64,000 nucleotides of DNA, taken from positions 3,100,001-3,164,000 of the forward strand of contig NC_052119.1 of the NCBI RefSeq assembly GCF_012273895.1. Direction: 5' to 3'. Within the stretch, counting starts at the first letter, position 1. Every line of letters begins with the position of its first letter. The stretch is from Zerene cesonia. Lineage: Eukaryota; Arthropoda; Insecta; Lepidoptera; Pieridae. The notes under the pieces are model-generated. The model searched no databases. It was not told where the DNA came from and worked only from the letters and a program-made list of their open reading frames with translations. The position numbers and the translations under genes were made by a program. Positions 52,501-63,950 of this stretch are shown in pieces.

Positions 52501-55500
52501 CGACAGCACCGCTTGTTACCATAATACACTCTCGACCCTCGTGGTGACATTCTGCCACCTATATCATAATTTTAAAGCATTTATTTAACCATTACTTTTT
52601 CCACGATAAACTGCTGAACTGAACTGATCTTGCATCAATGGATGTGCGCAAGTCAGAACACGACTCATTCTAATATGGGCTACCTAGTAGATAACCTTTC
52701 TTAATCATTTAATCAGCATTGAAATTTCATGGAAAAGAATACAATGAGATACGAAACATAGACAAGCAGATTTAACATAGATTTTGAGCAGTATAATACT
52801 AGTTAGCAACCAAAGCTAAGCTGAAGAAGTTGAAAAACATCATATTTCTACTCATACAATGAATTTTCAAAAATCCTACCCTTAATCAGAATATTTGTTG
52901 TAAAGAAATAACTGTTGAAATATGATACGGAATAATTACCTGTTCAATAATAGAAGCCAATCGCCCCAAAGCAAGGCCGTTTCCATCTTCTCTTGTGATA
53001 ACTGCACTGCCAAGCTTAACGACCAAGCGTCTGGCATATTTCAATTGGGACCTGTCTGAAAATGTGCGTTGTTTACGGTCCGTACTAACTAACCCTCGCT
53101 TCTCTACATTTGAACCCTGTAAAAATTAATTTGTGTGTGTTAACTTAATCAGATAAATATTCATATAGAACGCATTATACTATTTTGAGGTAAAATCGCA
53201 AAGCGTATTCCTCCGCATAAACATTTATACGTGAAAAAACACAAGTAAAGAGAAAATTGAGAATAAATCTTTTGCTTAAGAATACAAAACATAGAAAGTC
53301 CTGCAAATTTTAATCTTCCAACGACATAATCGCCAATGCGTTTAACAAACCAATCATCACATTTTATAAACAAAACTATATGCTTAAGAACAGCCCCAAA
53401 ATATTTTTATATGACATTGTAATAACTGAACCTAATCCATTACCGTTCTTTTCACAAAAACGTTCTTGAATTGTAATTCAAACTCTTGTTGAAAGCTATT
53501 GTACTCGTAATAAGGTATGATTTCTTATAGAGGATTTTTGTAAGTATCGGCCGCTTGTAAAAACGTCCCTTTTCTTTTACGAGCCTATAAAGAGCGGTCT
53601 CGAACACTTTATTGGTAACGCGTGCTTACAATATCCCGTAAAAACTTACATGTGCTCGGTTTGAACATAAATATTACGTTATTAATACATATATTAATAA
53701 TATTATTATGATAATAAAGAAATTCGATATATATAGAGGTGGGTATACAACAACTAAAGCAATATATGTGGATTGTAAGTAAATATAAGAATCTAGTTCC
53801 TGGAAAAGTACCCAATTTACTAACGCTATTTTTAGAACTCCCGGGAGTAAATAATCAAACTGAAACAAAGAATTATCCAGTAGCAATCGATTTTTATACA
53901 AATTTATCACCTGCTATATATTAGCAACAATTGCAAATTTACAAAGAGAAATTACAATTAACATATCCTTAGTCGGTTACTTTCTACTTTAACCCAATAC
54001 TATAGATGTAACTATCCATTTAAAAAAAAAATCCCAAATTAAAGATAACGGTAATTCTCCAAATAAAACTTTACAAATTAATAATTCAAGTCATATAATA
54101 CGGAATTTCTCTTCGAATTTCTTTGATGGAATCATTGAAGTAATATTTTTTCTTAACAAAAACTTGCACCGCCTTGAAATTGTTAAAACTTCACCAATTT
54201 TAAAAAGTACCACAGGAGAAGCACAAGCTTTCAAAAAGAAAAGGATTGTCAAAATCGGTTTTTCCTAATAAAAAATTATGATGTTAGAAACATAAAAAAA
54301 TATGAAAAATGAAGTTAAATTAAGAACCTCCTTCTTTTGTGGAAGACGGTTAAAAATAAAAAAACTTGTCTGTGTACACAAAAGAAAAATGTTATTTAAT
54401 TTGCCCTTTGCACTATTTCTTTTCCATATTACAGCTTCCCATCGAAAATATATTTGTATAATTTGCGAGTTTATGATGGCATTTCTTCATCTATTTTGGG
54501 AAAAATTACATTCCTTTGTGCTCCGGGCCTGACAAAAATATATAAAACATTTAGTATCTATTCAGTTAATGTACTTGATTTGAGTCAATATATTACCTAC
54601 TTTGTCAGTAAGTTCATACTTTCTTCTTTCAGTATGAACATTGTATTATATAGTAGAAATAATATTATTTCAAAATCAAGAATATTGAAATGGTAATTTT
54701 TTTAAGGAGTGATTTTAAATACATATGAAATACATATGAGAAAATTAGAATTGTATTTTTAATATTATTATTTAAATGATAAGATAGAAATAATAATGAT
54801 AAAAAATATTAATAAGTGTGTGTAAGAATATATTTGTATTGTAGATAAAATTTGATATAGTGTATGTACGTATGTTGTTGCTACAACAATTCCAATACTA
54901 ACTTTTACTTTCACCGCGAAATGATTATTCGTATATGATAAGTCATGATGTATAGTAACAAATTTATAAATTTGACGCTTATTTTCAATAAAAGCACAAT
55001 GTGTTATAGATTAAAATATATGCTTGCCATTGCATAAAATACTATTTAAATTGTATAGAGAATAGAATGAATCCTCTTGACTCTAGTATTAATAATAATA
55101 AAGGTACACTTAAAGTAACGCCTCATTCAATAAAAACCTCAAAACATCCAACATCAAAATGAAAAATGAAATTTAAGCCGTTAGATACCAAAACAACAAC
55201 TCTTATGACTTCGTCGGGTATTAAACTCCATCCGTCTAACTTTTATTAATTGAAAGAAAAGAAAATTTCCAATCGTAATTAATTTACGCTTGAGTTTTAA
55301 GTAGAAAGGGATGTTAGGAAGATTAATATAACAAAAAGGATCGAAGTTAAATCCGGTCGTGGATTTGAAAACTTGCTAACTTCGCGTATAAAAATTTTTA
55401 GAGTTTCTAATGGCACGTCAGACAGGTCTACTTAATCTACGTTTTATTGAAGGAAGTTTAAATTAATAACGCTTAACAAATTAAATGACGAAAATGTTTA

Positions 55501-57818
55501 TAACAGCTCTTAAAATAAAAATATATATAAAAATCACGTTTATAAAACGGCGCCTGGCGGTGAATAACTCTTCAGCCTATGCGGGATAGCAACTACAAAC
55601 TGTGACAAGTGTTAACCTAAAAGGATGTAATGTCTAGCAGAAAACCCAAAGTTGAAAGAAGAATGAATTAATTAAATAAGCTTCCTTTATATTTTTCATT
55701 AGAGGCTTTTTATGATAAAATTCTTCCTCTAAATTCCTTTGTTTCGACTAACGCTGGCTGTTGAGAATTTCCTCGGAACGAAAACCTCTATAAACAATTA
55801 CATACCGGAAAAATATAAAAAAAAAATGATTTAATAACCAATATTTTCCGTGCTGGTACTTTGTAAATGTTTAAAATAAGTATAGGTATCATTAAGCATG
55901 GTGAACGTCACCATGCTTTTGACCAGTTGGGTTGACCAGTGTCTGTGTTAAGCAGTGGTTGCGATTAATTTGCACTAGTGGGTTTACCAGTCTTATTTTT
56001 TAGACAAAAAAGTCAGATTTTCTAGCTAGGAAAACTCAATGAAAAAACCTTTTTTACGTCACCGTATCTTATCGTTTCAGTTCACTACTGATTAATCCAC
56101 CAACAGATCTGCTGAGGGTCGCAGTGCATAATGACACTTAGCCATCTATCAGCCCAGAAGAAATAATTACCGAAATAAGCATTTTTTACATATACACATT
56201 AACATTTCAGTTTTATTAATTGTCACTGAATTTCGAACATTATGTTTTAAATATTATGTATTACTAATTGAGCTAGTGTTCTTTAAACAAAGAAATAAAT
56301 GCGGAAATGCACATTATCTATTAGTACTTCCAAATACAATAAAATCCGACGTAAAACCAATCCTTAAGCAATCTATGATAATGGGATATAGTTTATTGTA
56401 CAAGATATAGAACAACGTCTGAGTATTATGATATTAATTTATATGAACAAGTTACATATTTACACTTTTAACAAACGTATCTATATAGCTACATATCGTA
56501 CTCGGTACTCGCGCAAGTAACACGTGCGATAGTAATTGATATGAACCTTGTAACAACCACAACATAGGCATATATACATATATTCTAATATATGTCGTTA
56601 AACATTTTATACGGAAATGCACTTATATTGTTTCAAGGCCAAACATATATAATTATATCGACTCTATGTTGATTACTCAATAAATTGGCGCCAATAACGC
56701 TTGGCCACAGATAACGTATTCATTTGACATTCGCTGGAGATGTTTTGAAATTTAATAAAGACAGGGGAAAAGAAATTAATGTGTAACAATAATGTGTTAC
56801 TCATTCATTTATTTAATTTTCGTAATTTGTAGATATTTGTTTTCATTTATCCTAGTCAATAAGAAAACGACGTTGAATTATATGTAAGTAGCATACACAT
56901 GTTGATTTATAATTTTTTCTTGCTATTAAACTATTGAGATGATGACCTCTAACAGTATCTTGTTTTAATGACATTAACCCACAATCAGACGTTGTGTACC
57001 GAGTGGGAAGATAAAATATATACATGTTATACTCAAACAAATACTACTTGTGTTGTGTAATTAGGTAAAATAATATCATTTGGAATATAATATGCTACAG
57101 TTATTATATTATGTATGAAAATAATGCAATAAAATTATTATTAGTTTCAATAAAATATAACTATAATTCTAACATGTTATAAAATGTAGCATTTTATAAC
57201 ATGTTAGAATAATTTAATCATCTGTATAAATAGGTGTTTTCCTTACTAGTTAGAACTTACAATATACCTTTTAATATAGTATAAAACAATTACAATAACC
57301 TAACTCCGGTCATATTACACGTTTTGTATTCTTTAATCTAAACTAAGTAATATCGTAGAGAGTCAACATAAGTGGAAAGCCAGCAATCCTTGGATCACTG
57401 ATTTGTAAAATTCTTTTACCACTAAAAAGCCACATTATTTGTAAGGTCAACCTATAGACTTCTGAGGGTTATATTTTTTATTCCAGGTCAGCCTGGGCGA
57501 AGCCGGGACAATAGTAATATAACTTATTTGTCGTTTTCCTCAAACCGTAAATTCATAATCGTAAACACCGAGACCGATGCTGCGAGAACGTTTGTATTTT
57601 TTGAGGATATTAGTGTATTACATCAAACAATCACTATAATATTAATCGTTTGATGCAATATATTGTAACTAACCAACAACATTTACGCACAAACAAAATT
57701 ATTGAATATAAGTACTCACCTCTAAACCAGGATTTATTTTACCTAGGGATAACCAATCAACTCCTAAAGTAGAGTAAAATCTCCTTCCATTTGCAAATAA
57801 AAGACCACAACGCAACAT
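43591..57818 (-). CDS. P5CS (ALDH18A1 ortholog): Delta-1-pyrroline-5-carboxylate synthase, bifunctional glutamate 5-kinase / gamma-glutamyl phosphate reductase, 10 exons, 781 aa
   Basis: The enzyme phosphorylates glutamate and reduces it with NADPH to the semialdehyde/pyrroline-5-carboxylate, feeding proline and ornithine synthesis in mitochondria. Coding exons in gene order: 57720-57818, 52940-53116, 52415-52558, 50119-50226, 48252-48422, 46546-46734, 46067-46259, 44870-45874, 43974-44111, 43591-43712 (stop TGA 43591-43593). All introns are GT-AG, and the joined frame is open for 782 codons including stop; the human enzyme is 795 aa. Residues 1-17 (MLRCGLLFANGRRFYST) look like a mitochondrial presequence. 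Kinase half, about 62-345: VVKLGS 65-70, VTSGAVAFG 106-114, NTNDAV 210-215, SDVDGIY 260-266, VGTGGM from 297. Reductase half, 361-781: IFESRPD 471-477, LLLKGGKEA 493-501, PRGSS 549-553, the catalytic Cys604 in YPAACNA, and FGLGAEVGIST 725-735. No broken motif was seen. Family assignment is from memory of P5CS motifs; very sure. Confidence 0.97.
50511..50825 (+). mobile_element. Near full-length lepidopteran SINE, copy B, in P5CS intron 3
   Basis: Same head and tail landmarks as the copy at 4312-4627, ending in A/G-rich sequence. It is antisense to P5CS and lies about 285 bp upstream of the acceptor of the 108-nt exon (50119-50226). The open frame across it is not a gene. Confidence 0.88.
52178..52377 (-). 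mobile_element. Non-autonomous Helitron in P5CS intron 3
   Basis: CTAGCTGCGCCCCGCGGTTT to ATAATTTTAGTAGGA on the plus strand; same family as 16435 and 22841. Its edge lies only 37 bp from the splice donor of the exon at 52415-52558, in the same orientation as the gene. Confidence 0.82.
55894..55918. repeat. Perfect 11-bp hairpin, 3-nt loop, in P5CS intron 1
   Basis: AAGCATGGTGA, loop ACG, TCACCATGCTT. It is GC-richer than its surroundings. Confidence 0.8.
57166..57210. repeat. Perfect 21-bp hairpin, 3-nt loop, in P5CS intron 1
   Basis: The arm at 57166-57186 (core TAACATGTTATAAAATG) is followed by TAG and its exact reverse complement at 57190-57210. It sits in the 4.6-kb first intron, about 500 bp from the exon 1 donor. 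Confidence 0.9.
57816..57818 (-). other. P5CS: P5CS start codon and 33-codon mitochondrial-leader exon
   Basis: Exon 1 (57720-57818) encodes 33 residues beginning MLRCGLLFANGRRF and ends at a strong donor (GAG then gtgagt). The leader has three arginines, no acidic residue in its first 20 positions and several aromatic residues, as expected for mitochondrial import. The next exon is 4.6 kb away, so gene finders could easily miss this exon. The ATG context is AAAAATATG. Confidence 0.85.
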
Positions 57819-57852
57819 ATTTTTCCAAATTAAAAATTACCTAATTTTTTAA

Positions 57853-57860
57853 TGACGTAA
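57853..57860 (-). promoter_or_regulatory. CRE/bZIP-like site just upstream of the P5CS start codon
   Basis: TTACGTCA on the gene strand, 34 nt upstream of the ATG, with a second TACGTC core beside it. This is one mismatch from the palindromic CRE. Mammalian ALDH18A1 is induced by the bZIP factor ATF4, so a bZIP site here would make sense, but the match is short and the transcription start is unknown. Confidence 0.25.
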
Positions 57861-58925
57861 AAAATACGTCTCAACTATTTTATTTCACAAGTTTTTGGTC
57901 ATAGTAAACACATTTATAAATCGAAAAATAATAATATATAACTGTAGAGAGCAGTTGGCGCGTATTCCAAGTACTTATGATAAACGAAATGAGAGCATTT
58001 ATCAGCGTTGGTACCACAAAATGAAATGCTGTGTGTTCATTAAAATAATATTAACAAACAAACAAATTAAGTCAAGAGCTTAATTACCTTAAGCTGCAAA
58101 TTTCTGTTAACATCTCTCTTCTCTCCGAATTCATATTAAAAATTTGATTTTAAGCACTTAACAATTTAAGCCTTATAGCAATACACACCTACAAAAGATT
58201 ACCTGAACACATACTCTATTTATATTTATTGTTTAAAACAAATGAAAAATACATTTGTGATTTATTCTTAATCTTCAGGAAATCACAGTCGATAAATTGG
58301 GTAAGAGGGGCACCTACACCGAATAATGTTATTATAACACATTAAATTATATATTCGATTCAAGAATGATAATTTTGAGTATATAAAGTAATAATAATGA
58401 AAATACATTAAAGCATCGTTCGGTATCTTTCCCTAAAAAGTTGGCGTCGTATCCTGTCATAAATAATAATAGAAATTAACATTGGAACTAACTAATACGT
58501 TAAATATTTCACTATTGTTATATAAACAGACGAACTGATAAAAATCCCAACAGACAAATAGTCCAGATAGGTTTTCTGTATATATTTCATGGTGAAAAAA
58601 TTGCGTTGTGGTCGTTTAATCATTTATCGTGATTATGCACAATGCTATTATATATTCGCAGCTAGTAACAATTTAACAAGGCTCAATGAGACACGTGAAT
58701 GTAACTAGTGCCTGGAATTGGTCTTTCAGACAATTATTCTTTAATATAAGTTCATTGGCAAAAACTGTTCATGATTTATTTGACATTTTATTACCCTCAC
58801 ATTCAGATGTTAAGGTCACAGACATGTTGTGGCCCCATAATGCTCATAAATGGTAATGCCAAAGTCAGGTAATTGCCTGACTCATATAAACAAGCGAGTG
58901 AAATATAATCTGTTTTACGTTTGAG

Positions 58926-59067
58926 TGTGAAAGAGAGGATCAAGCATATTCCTTTTTTGAATACATTATTGTACATGCTAATTACTCTATTAAATCGTTT
59001 AAAATTTACATGTCATAGAAAGCACACAAACAAACACACTTTCTTATTTATAATATTAGTAGGGATA
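58926..59067 (-). mobile_element. Decayed Helitron fragment
   Basis: TGTGAAAGAGAGGATC and, further on, CACACTTTCTTATTTATAAT ATTAGTAGGGA resemble the 5' end of the 16435/22841 family on the minus strand. Unrelated sequence separates the two parts. Confidence 0.45.
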
Positions 59068-61078
59068 GTAAGCATGTATATCTATATTTCAGTTTATACC
59101 AATTTTTTATGAAAAGCGTTTTTCCCAAGTGACTCAGTTAAAAATGTTCTGACCGCGGTTTTTATTGAAATATTTTTTTAATAAAAAAAATATTCATAGC
59201 GAAGGAATTTTAATATCCTCACCACTCCGCAGATGAATTTAATAAAATCCCCACACAATAGTTTCTGCGTTTTTCAATGAACCAACTGTGCAAATTACCA
59301 TTTCAGCTATTTCTTATTAGTATTTTTCAATAGATTTCTAATAAAAGAGGAAAAACAAAGGCAATATGTAAGAAAAATTTTAATTCATTTGTTCAGACAA
59401 TTCCGTTTCTATCTGCCATTTTACTTATCGTTTCAATTTTTTATTCACAAGGACCTTGTTTCGACACCTACCTACATACGACTTACTTTCTACTTACCGG
59501 ACCGTTCCTTATTGAATTTCAAAAATATTTTTTTATTCATATAGCAGACTTGCTGCAACATCGTTTTTTATCTTTATTTAAAATAGAATAATTCTACGCA
59601 GAAGCTGTTTATCAGTATTCATGTGTATTTAACTTAAAATATGCCCATGATTCTATATCTCTAAGGTCGAGGTCTGACTCTGATTGATGTATGAACTTAA
59701 GTATTTAACTGCTTTATGAATTACATGAAATTTCTACTACAATTATTACCAACATGAAGAAATATTTAATTGCTAGTTTCTTACATCACAACTACCAATG
59801 TTATTTTAATGATTTAAGGATGGACTATATTTAGGTATTTGCTACAATTAGGTATTTGGTCGTTACATTAGTTATCTGCTGAAATATTGGCATAAAATTT
59901 TCTCGAAAAGTTCTCGGTATTATCTTATAATATAAAACAATTAAGTAAGTCTCATTTAAAGCCTCGAATGTCTGAATCTATTTGATTAATTTTGAATCTG
60001 AAATGTTTTTGAAAGATAAGAAAACATATAACATCAAAAATTGTAGGTACAAAACGGGATTAATTTTTTTTCGAGTCCTCAGTATATATTAAATCCCAAC
60101 GCTATTAAAGCAAAGATAAAACATGAGTATCTATTGAATTAATTCAATAATTTAATAATATAAGAATTATTGGAAATATTAACTAAAATGTACACTAACG
60201 TAGGTTACCAGTTTAAAAAAAATAATGAATGTAAACATTAATAATACGAGCACGAACTCACACTCAAATGTCGACTTTCAACGCTGAAATTTCGTTGAAA
60301 AAATCCTGTTAACGGTCGCGCTAAACTTCTTTTCACATAATCAACTTTTAAACATAATTTTGATATTTTACTGATAGTCATTTTTATTGATTTTACAGTT
60401 GATCAAGTGAATTTACTTGATGAGAGATAATTTATTATTTGTTTTTATATAATTTCAATTTATAAATTATTTCATACAACAAAGAAACACATAACACATT
60501 TCAAATCAATATCAAACTCATAACTGCGACATCTCAACAAGTGACGTTTACTATTAGTAGATATTAGTAGGTACTACAGCTGCGTATCAAGTTTATGATA
60601 AAAATATATATCATAATATCTGTTTATTTCCTAGAACATCCGACTCAAAAGCAATAAAGCGTTATGTCCAATTTTTCTTATTAAATCTACAATAGATTGC
60701 GAATTATAATATAGTTTTATTAAAGGAATAAAAGCGTTTAATTAAATTCATACTTTCTTTATTATTTTTATTTATTATTCTTGATGTATGATACTATACT
60801 TGTATGTATCTAACATTTATATAAGTTCATGTTCGGGTATTGTATGGATTTCCAAGAATATATTAAAGCATGTATGAATATTTGTGAAGCTGATCAAAAT
60901 AATTAATCATTAGACAAAAATGCATTGCTTTAACGATTAATTCAATAAAGTTCATAATTTATTCAATGAATATAAACAAGTTTAAGTAATAGACATATTT
61001 ATGTAACACAGTAACTACTTTGTTGAAATTCAATGTTAGTTGTAAGTGGAAGCAAGAAAGAACCACATATTACTTAAC

Positions 61079-61170
61079 TAGCTGCGCCGCGCGGTTTTAC
61101 CTGCGGACGAAACCACGGGTAGTAGTCAAGTATTTATATAGCTCATGCCTTATATGTAAGCTATAAGCTG
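61079..61170 (-). mobile_element. Helitron 3'-end fragment
   Basis: AACTAGCTGCGCCGCGCGGT with ACCTGCGGACGAAACCACGG and then TATTTATATAGCTCATGCCT. The CTAG end is kept; the other end cannot be found. Confidence 0.6.
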
Positions 61171-62553
61171 ATGTATAAACTATATATATCACTGTAAAGG
61201 ATAATTAGCTAGGTATTTTTCTATTGAAATGATTGACATGATCGATGAAAGTGTTAAAATAGTAACGATTACTGCTCTTATATGTTCCAACCATAAACTT
61301 AGGTATATTCGATCTACGTTGTATTTTCACAAATCAATTTTTCTGGAGATAATAATGAATATATAAATTATTTCGTAAAACTCCATCAGATTAAGAATAA
61401 CATTCATATTGTATTAAAGAAGTCAATTGGACCTTTTGTGAGGAAACATTTCTGGCTTAAGATAATAGAAAAAAATTAACATATGTTTATTTTATTGTAA
61501 CGCTTTGTAGGAGCATTTACATCGGGAAACGAATCCATCAAAAGCACTGGAATAAAGAATATAATTTGTAAAAGCCATTTTTGTCTTTTGTAAGGTCAAA
61601 TAATTTTCATGAAATAACTACCTCTTTATTCTCTACGACTGTAATATCTGGGCTTGACTGGCTGACGTTCGTAATATGAATAGCACTTGACAGCTTGTCC
61701 CTGGTGATAAATTAATTAACTCTTCATTTTTTGTTATTGACAGAAGAATAATAAGTGGAAATACATAGTACTCTTGCTATTCACTTGTGATAATTCAGTG
61801 TTTTTCGTGATTAGGTCACGGTCGAACCATTAATAAAACATACCTAAGATGTGATCTATTTCAATGCAGTCTGCAGATCTATACTAAGAATATGAGGCTA
61901 ACGATATTTTTCGCACGTGTTGATCTCAGGAACTACTAGACCGAATTCACCGTTGAATAAGTACGTTATTCAAGAGTGCTATAAGTGAACAAAACAAAAA
62001 TAATACACTAGCAACGCGTTTAATTTCCAGCATATTATTTTCAAATATGAATAATAATATAAAATCATTCATTTGTTTCCATTACATTCAAACACCCGGT
62101 AGTCGGTTCCCCATCCAAGATAAGATAACAGAAGTCGTTTAACTTTGTTTACACTTTACTCCATTAAGTTTATAAGTGCGAAAACATTGATTTCATTTTA
62201 ATTGTGTAAATATTGTCTTTTTTCTTTTACTTCTCTCTCTCTCTTACTCTTAAATAACCAACTTTTCCACAGACATACTTTCATATTATGCCAATCCACG
62301 TCTTTTCGTGTTTAAGGCGGTAAAGATTACCAGAAGTTAAAAAAATTTGCAATATTCAAATTGGACCCTTGTTTAGAAACGTATTTTTGTATCTATTCGT
62401 AACTAATTAAGGTTTATAATCCAATATAATATAAAATCTTCTTAACTTTCTTTAGCTGTCCTTTTTCATGCTATGTATTTGACAGAATAAAAAACAAAAA
62501 TAATTGTCATCATATGGCCATCATAATGTTTAGATAACTCTTGTAAAAAAAAC

Positions 62554-62560
62554 TATAAAT
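62554..62560 (+). promoter_or_regulatory. TATA-like box upstream of the tail-anchor gene
   Basis: TATAAAT about 90 nt upstream of the ATG at 62649. The position is plausible for a core promoter, but such words are frequent in DNA this AT-rich, and an upstream non-coding exon cannot be excluded. Confidence 0.2.
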
Positions 62561-62648
62561 CACATACATTTGACAACTTACATATTTTCAAAAATGTAGG
62601 TTCAATGCGCCTAACAATAAACAAAAAAGAAATGGTGGGTGAATCCAA

Positions 62649-63890
62649 ATGATTGGTAAACTTGCAAAGGCAAGGAGCAACGAATGCTCTTGTCGCATTG
62701 GACGAATATGTTCATCTTGCAAGCGTAAGACCATTATAAGGTAATTGTCTCCTTTTACAATACATTTAAATATGACATATACTTTACAGCAAAACTTGTT
62801 CATAATTCATTTCAATTATGTTATTTTACAGGCCTACTATTTCAGTGGAAAAACCGAGAAACCTCCCAGTGCCGATAACTATTTCTTATTACAACCCAGC
62901 TAATCGAAGTAATCCAAAACAAAGAGAGACAGTTGTAAATTTCCTGCCGAAATCGATGCGATGGAGGTCGAGGAGGAATATTCATGAACCGCCTCCGTTA
63001 AAGAGATTGACTCCCATTTGTAGATGGTACAGACGTCGTCGCGCTCTAAATCAATTAGCAAAAGAACACGATAAAGAATTAGCAGCTATAGAGAAGAGGA
63101 AAAGAAAGGAATTTGAAGAAGAACGTTTGAATGATTTCATACGATGGGAACAGCTTAAAAGTAAAAAGACGCAATATATTCCACCCCCAAAACCGAACGA
63201 TTATTTGGAGTATATACCACCACCAACACCTATCGTTCCTGTTCGAAAATTGTCATTGCCGAAGCCGAGAGAAAAAGTATTTTACATCAAAGAAACTCCT
63301 AAGCAACCCGCAAAAAAATACAAGGCACCAAAAAATATTAAATCAGCGAAAAAAAGCAAAGCATCCAAAGCTATTACGGTCAGAAAATAGTGAGTATATT
63401 TCTCTGTCAAATACTAAATTCAAAGATACGAAAAAAAATTTAAAGAGTTATTAGCCCTGAAAAAATTTAGGTATATCAATATTACATGTTCTGTTCTCTT
63501 TGCTGTAGCCATACAATTACTATATATTCATAATATACATCCTTTCTTCTGCTACTTTTGGATAAATTAATAAAATGCCTTCTGCTTGACAAATATAAGA
63601 AAACCAAGCGTTGTTTATTACTTACTGCTAACAACAGACATACAATTCAACTACATATCGTTCAATTTATTAAGATTTTGTATACGTCACCTTTGGAATA
63701 CACAATATATGTAATAAAAAGTTAACTTGCATATAATTATTTTGTAATTGTTTGCTTTTTAATTTCCAGCAACCACAGACAATCAATAACGAACAAATTC
63801 GTCAATTGCTGCTACAGAATCTGTTGTCAATTCTACTGTTACTTAACTTGTATTTTATTAATAATATTCTCAGTCATCTGCCTGGTATAA
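62649..63890 (+). CDS. Unrecognised 256-aa protein: Cys-cluster N-terminus, basic/proline-rich body, C-terminal tail anchor; three exons
   Basis: Not recognised. Exons 62649-62740, 62832-63389 and 63770-63890 (stop TAA 63888-63890) join through gtaatt-ttacag and gtgagt-ttccag introns of 91 and 380 nt. The frame is kept at both joins (AG|G Arg31, TA|C Tyr217). An in-frame TGA at 62640-62642 sits three codons before the ATG. Residues 13-24 form CSCRIGRICSSC (CxCx5CxxC, possibly metal binding). The middle is very basic, with an RRRR run and a charged helix (about 85-120: KEHDKELAAIEKRKRKEFEEE and on), then YIPPP twice and a lysine-rich stretch ending near 216. Exon 3 adds 40 residues with seven cysteines, ending in the hydrophobic run YLTCILLIIFSVICLV and the stop. 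This predicts a cytosol-facing tail-anchored protein, with CC pairs that could be acylated. The joins are inferred from sequence; no homology was found by eye. Confidence 0.75.
63569..63574 (+). terminator. Possible intronic poly(A) signal in the tail-anchor gene
   Basis: AATAAA inside the second intron (63390-63769). If used, the transcript would read straight through the donor into the TAG made by the donor itself (TA|GTGAGT), giving a 216-aa form without the membrane segment. Confidence 0.3.
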
Positions 63891-63944
63891 ATTACTCGTA
63901 TATTTACAAGACTTGTTAAAATTTCAATATTGCAATGTTGCTTA

Positions 63945-63950
63945 AATAAA
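63945..63950 (+). terminator. Poly(A) signal of the tail-anchor gene
   Basis: AATAAA 55 nt after the TAA at 63888-63890, followed by T/G-rich sequence. It supports exon 3 as the true last exon. Confidence 0.65.

Larger units (their letters stand above)
57861..62553. other. Divergent intergenic region between P5CS and the tail-anchor gene
   Basis: About 4.8 kb separates the two start codons. It is repeat-poor: only Helitron remnants near 58926 and 61079 and a short relic at 61917. The promoters of both genes should lie at its ends. Confidence 0.6.

Noticed and set aside
62588..62803. 71-codon minus-strand frame
   Set aside because: Lies opposite exon 1 and intron 1 of the tail-anchor gene, which has splice and frame support on the plus strand.
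63131..63454. 107-codon second plus-strand frame
   Set aside because: Overlaps the main exon in another frame and has no splice support; its lysine-rich composition follows from the true frame.
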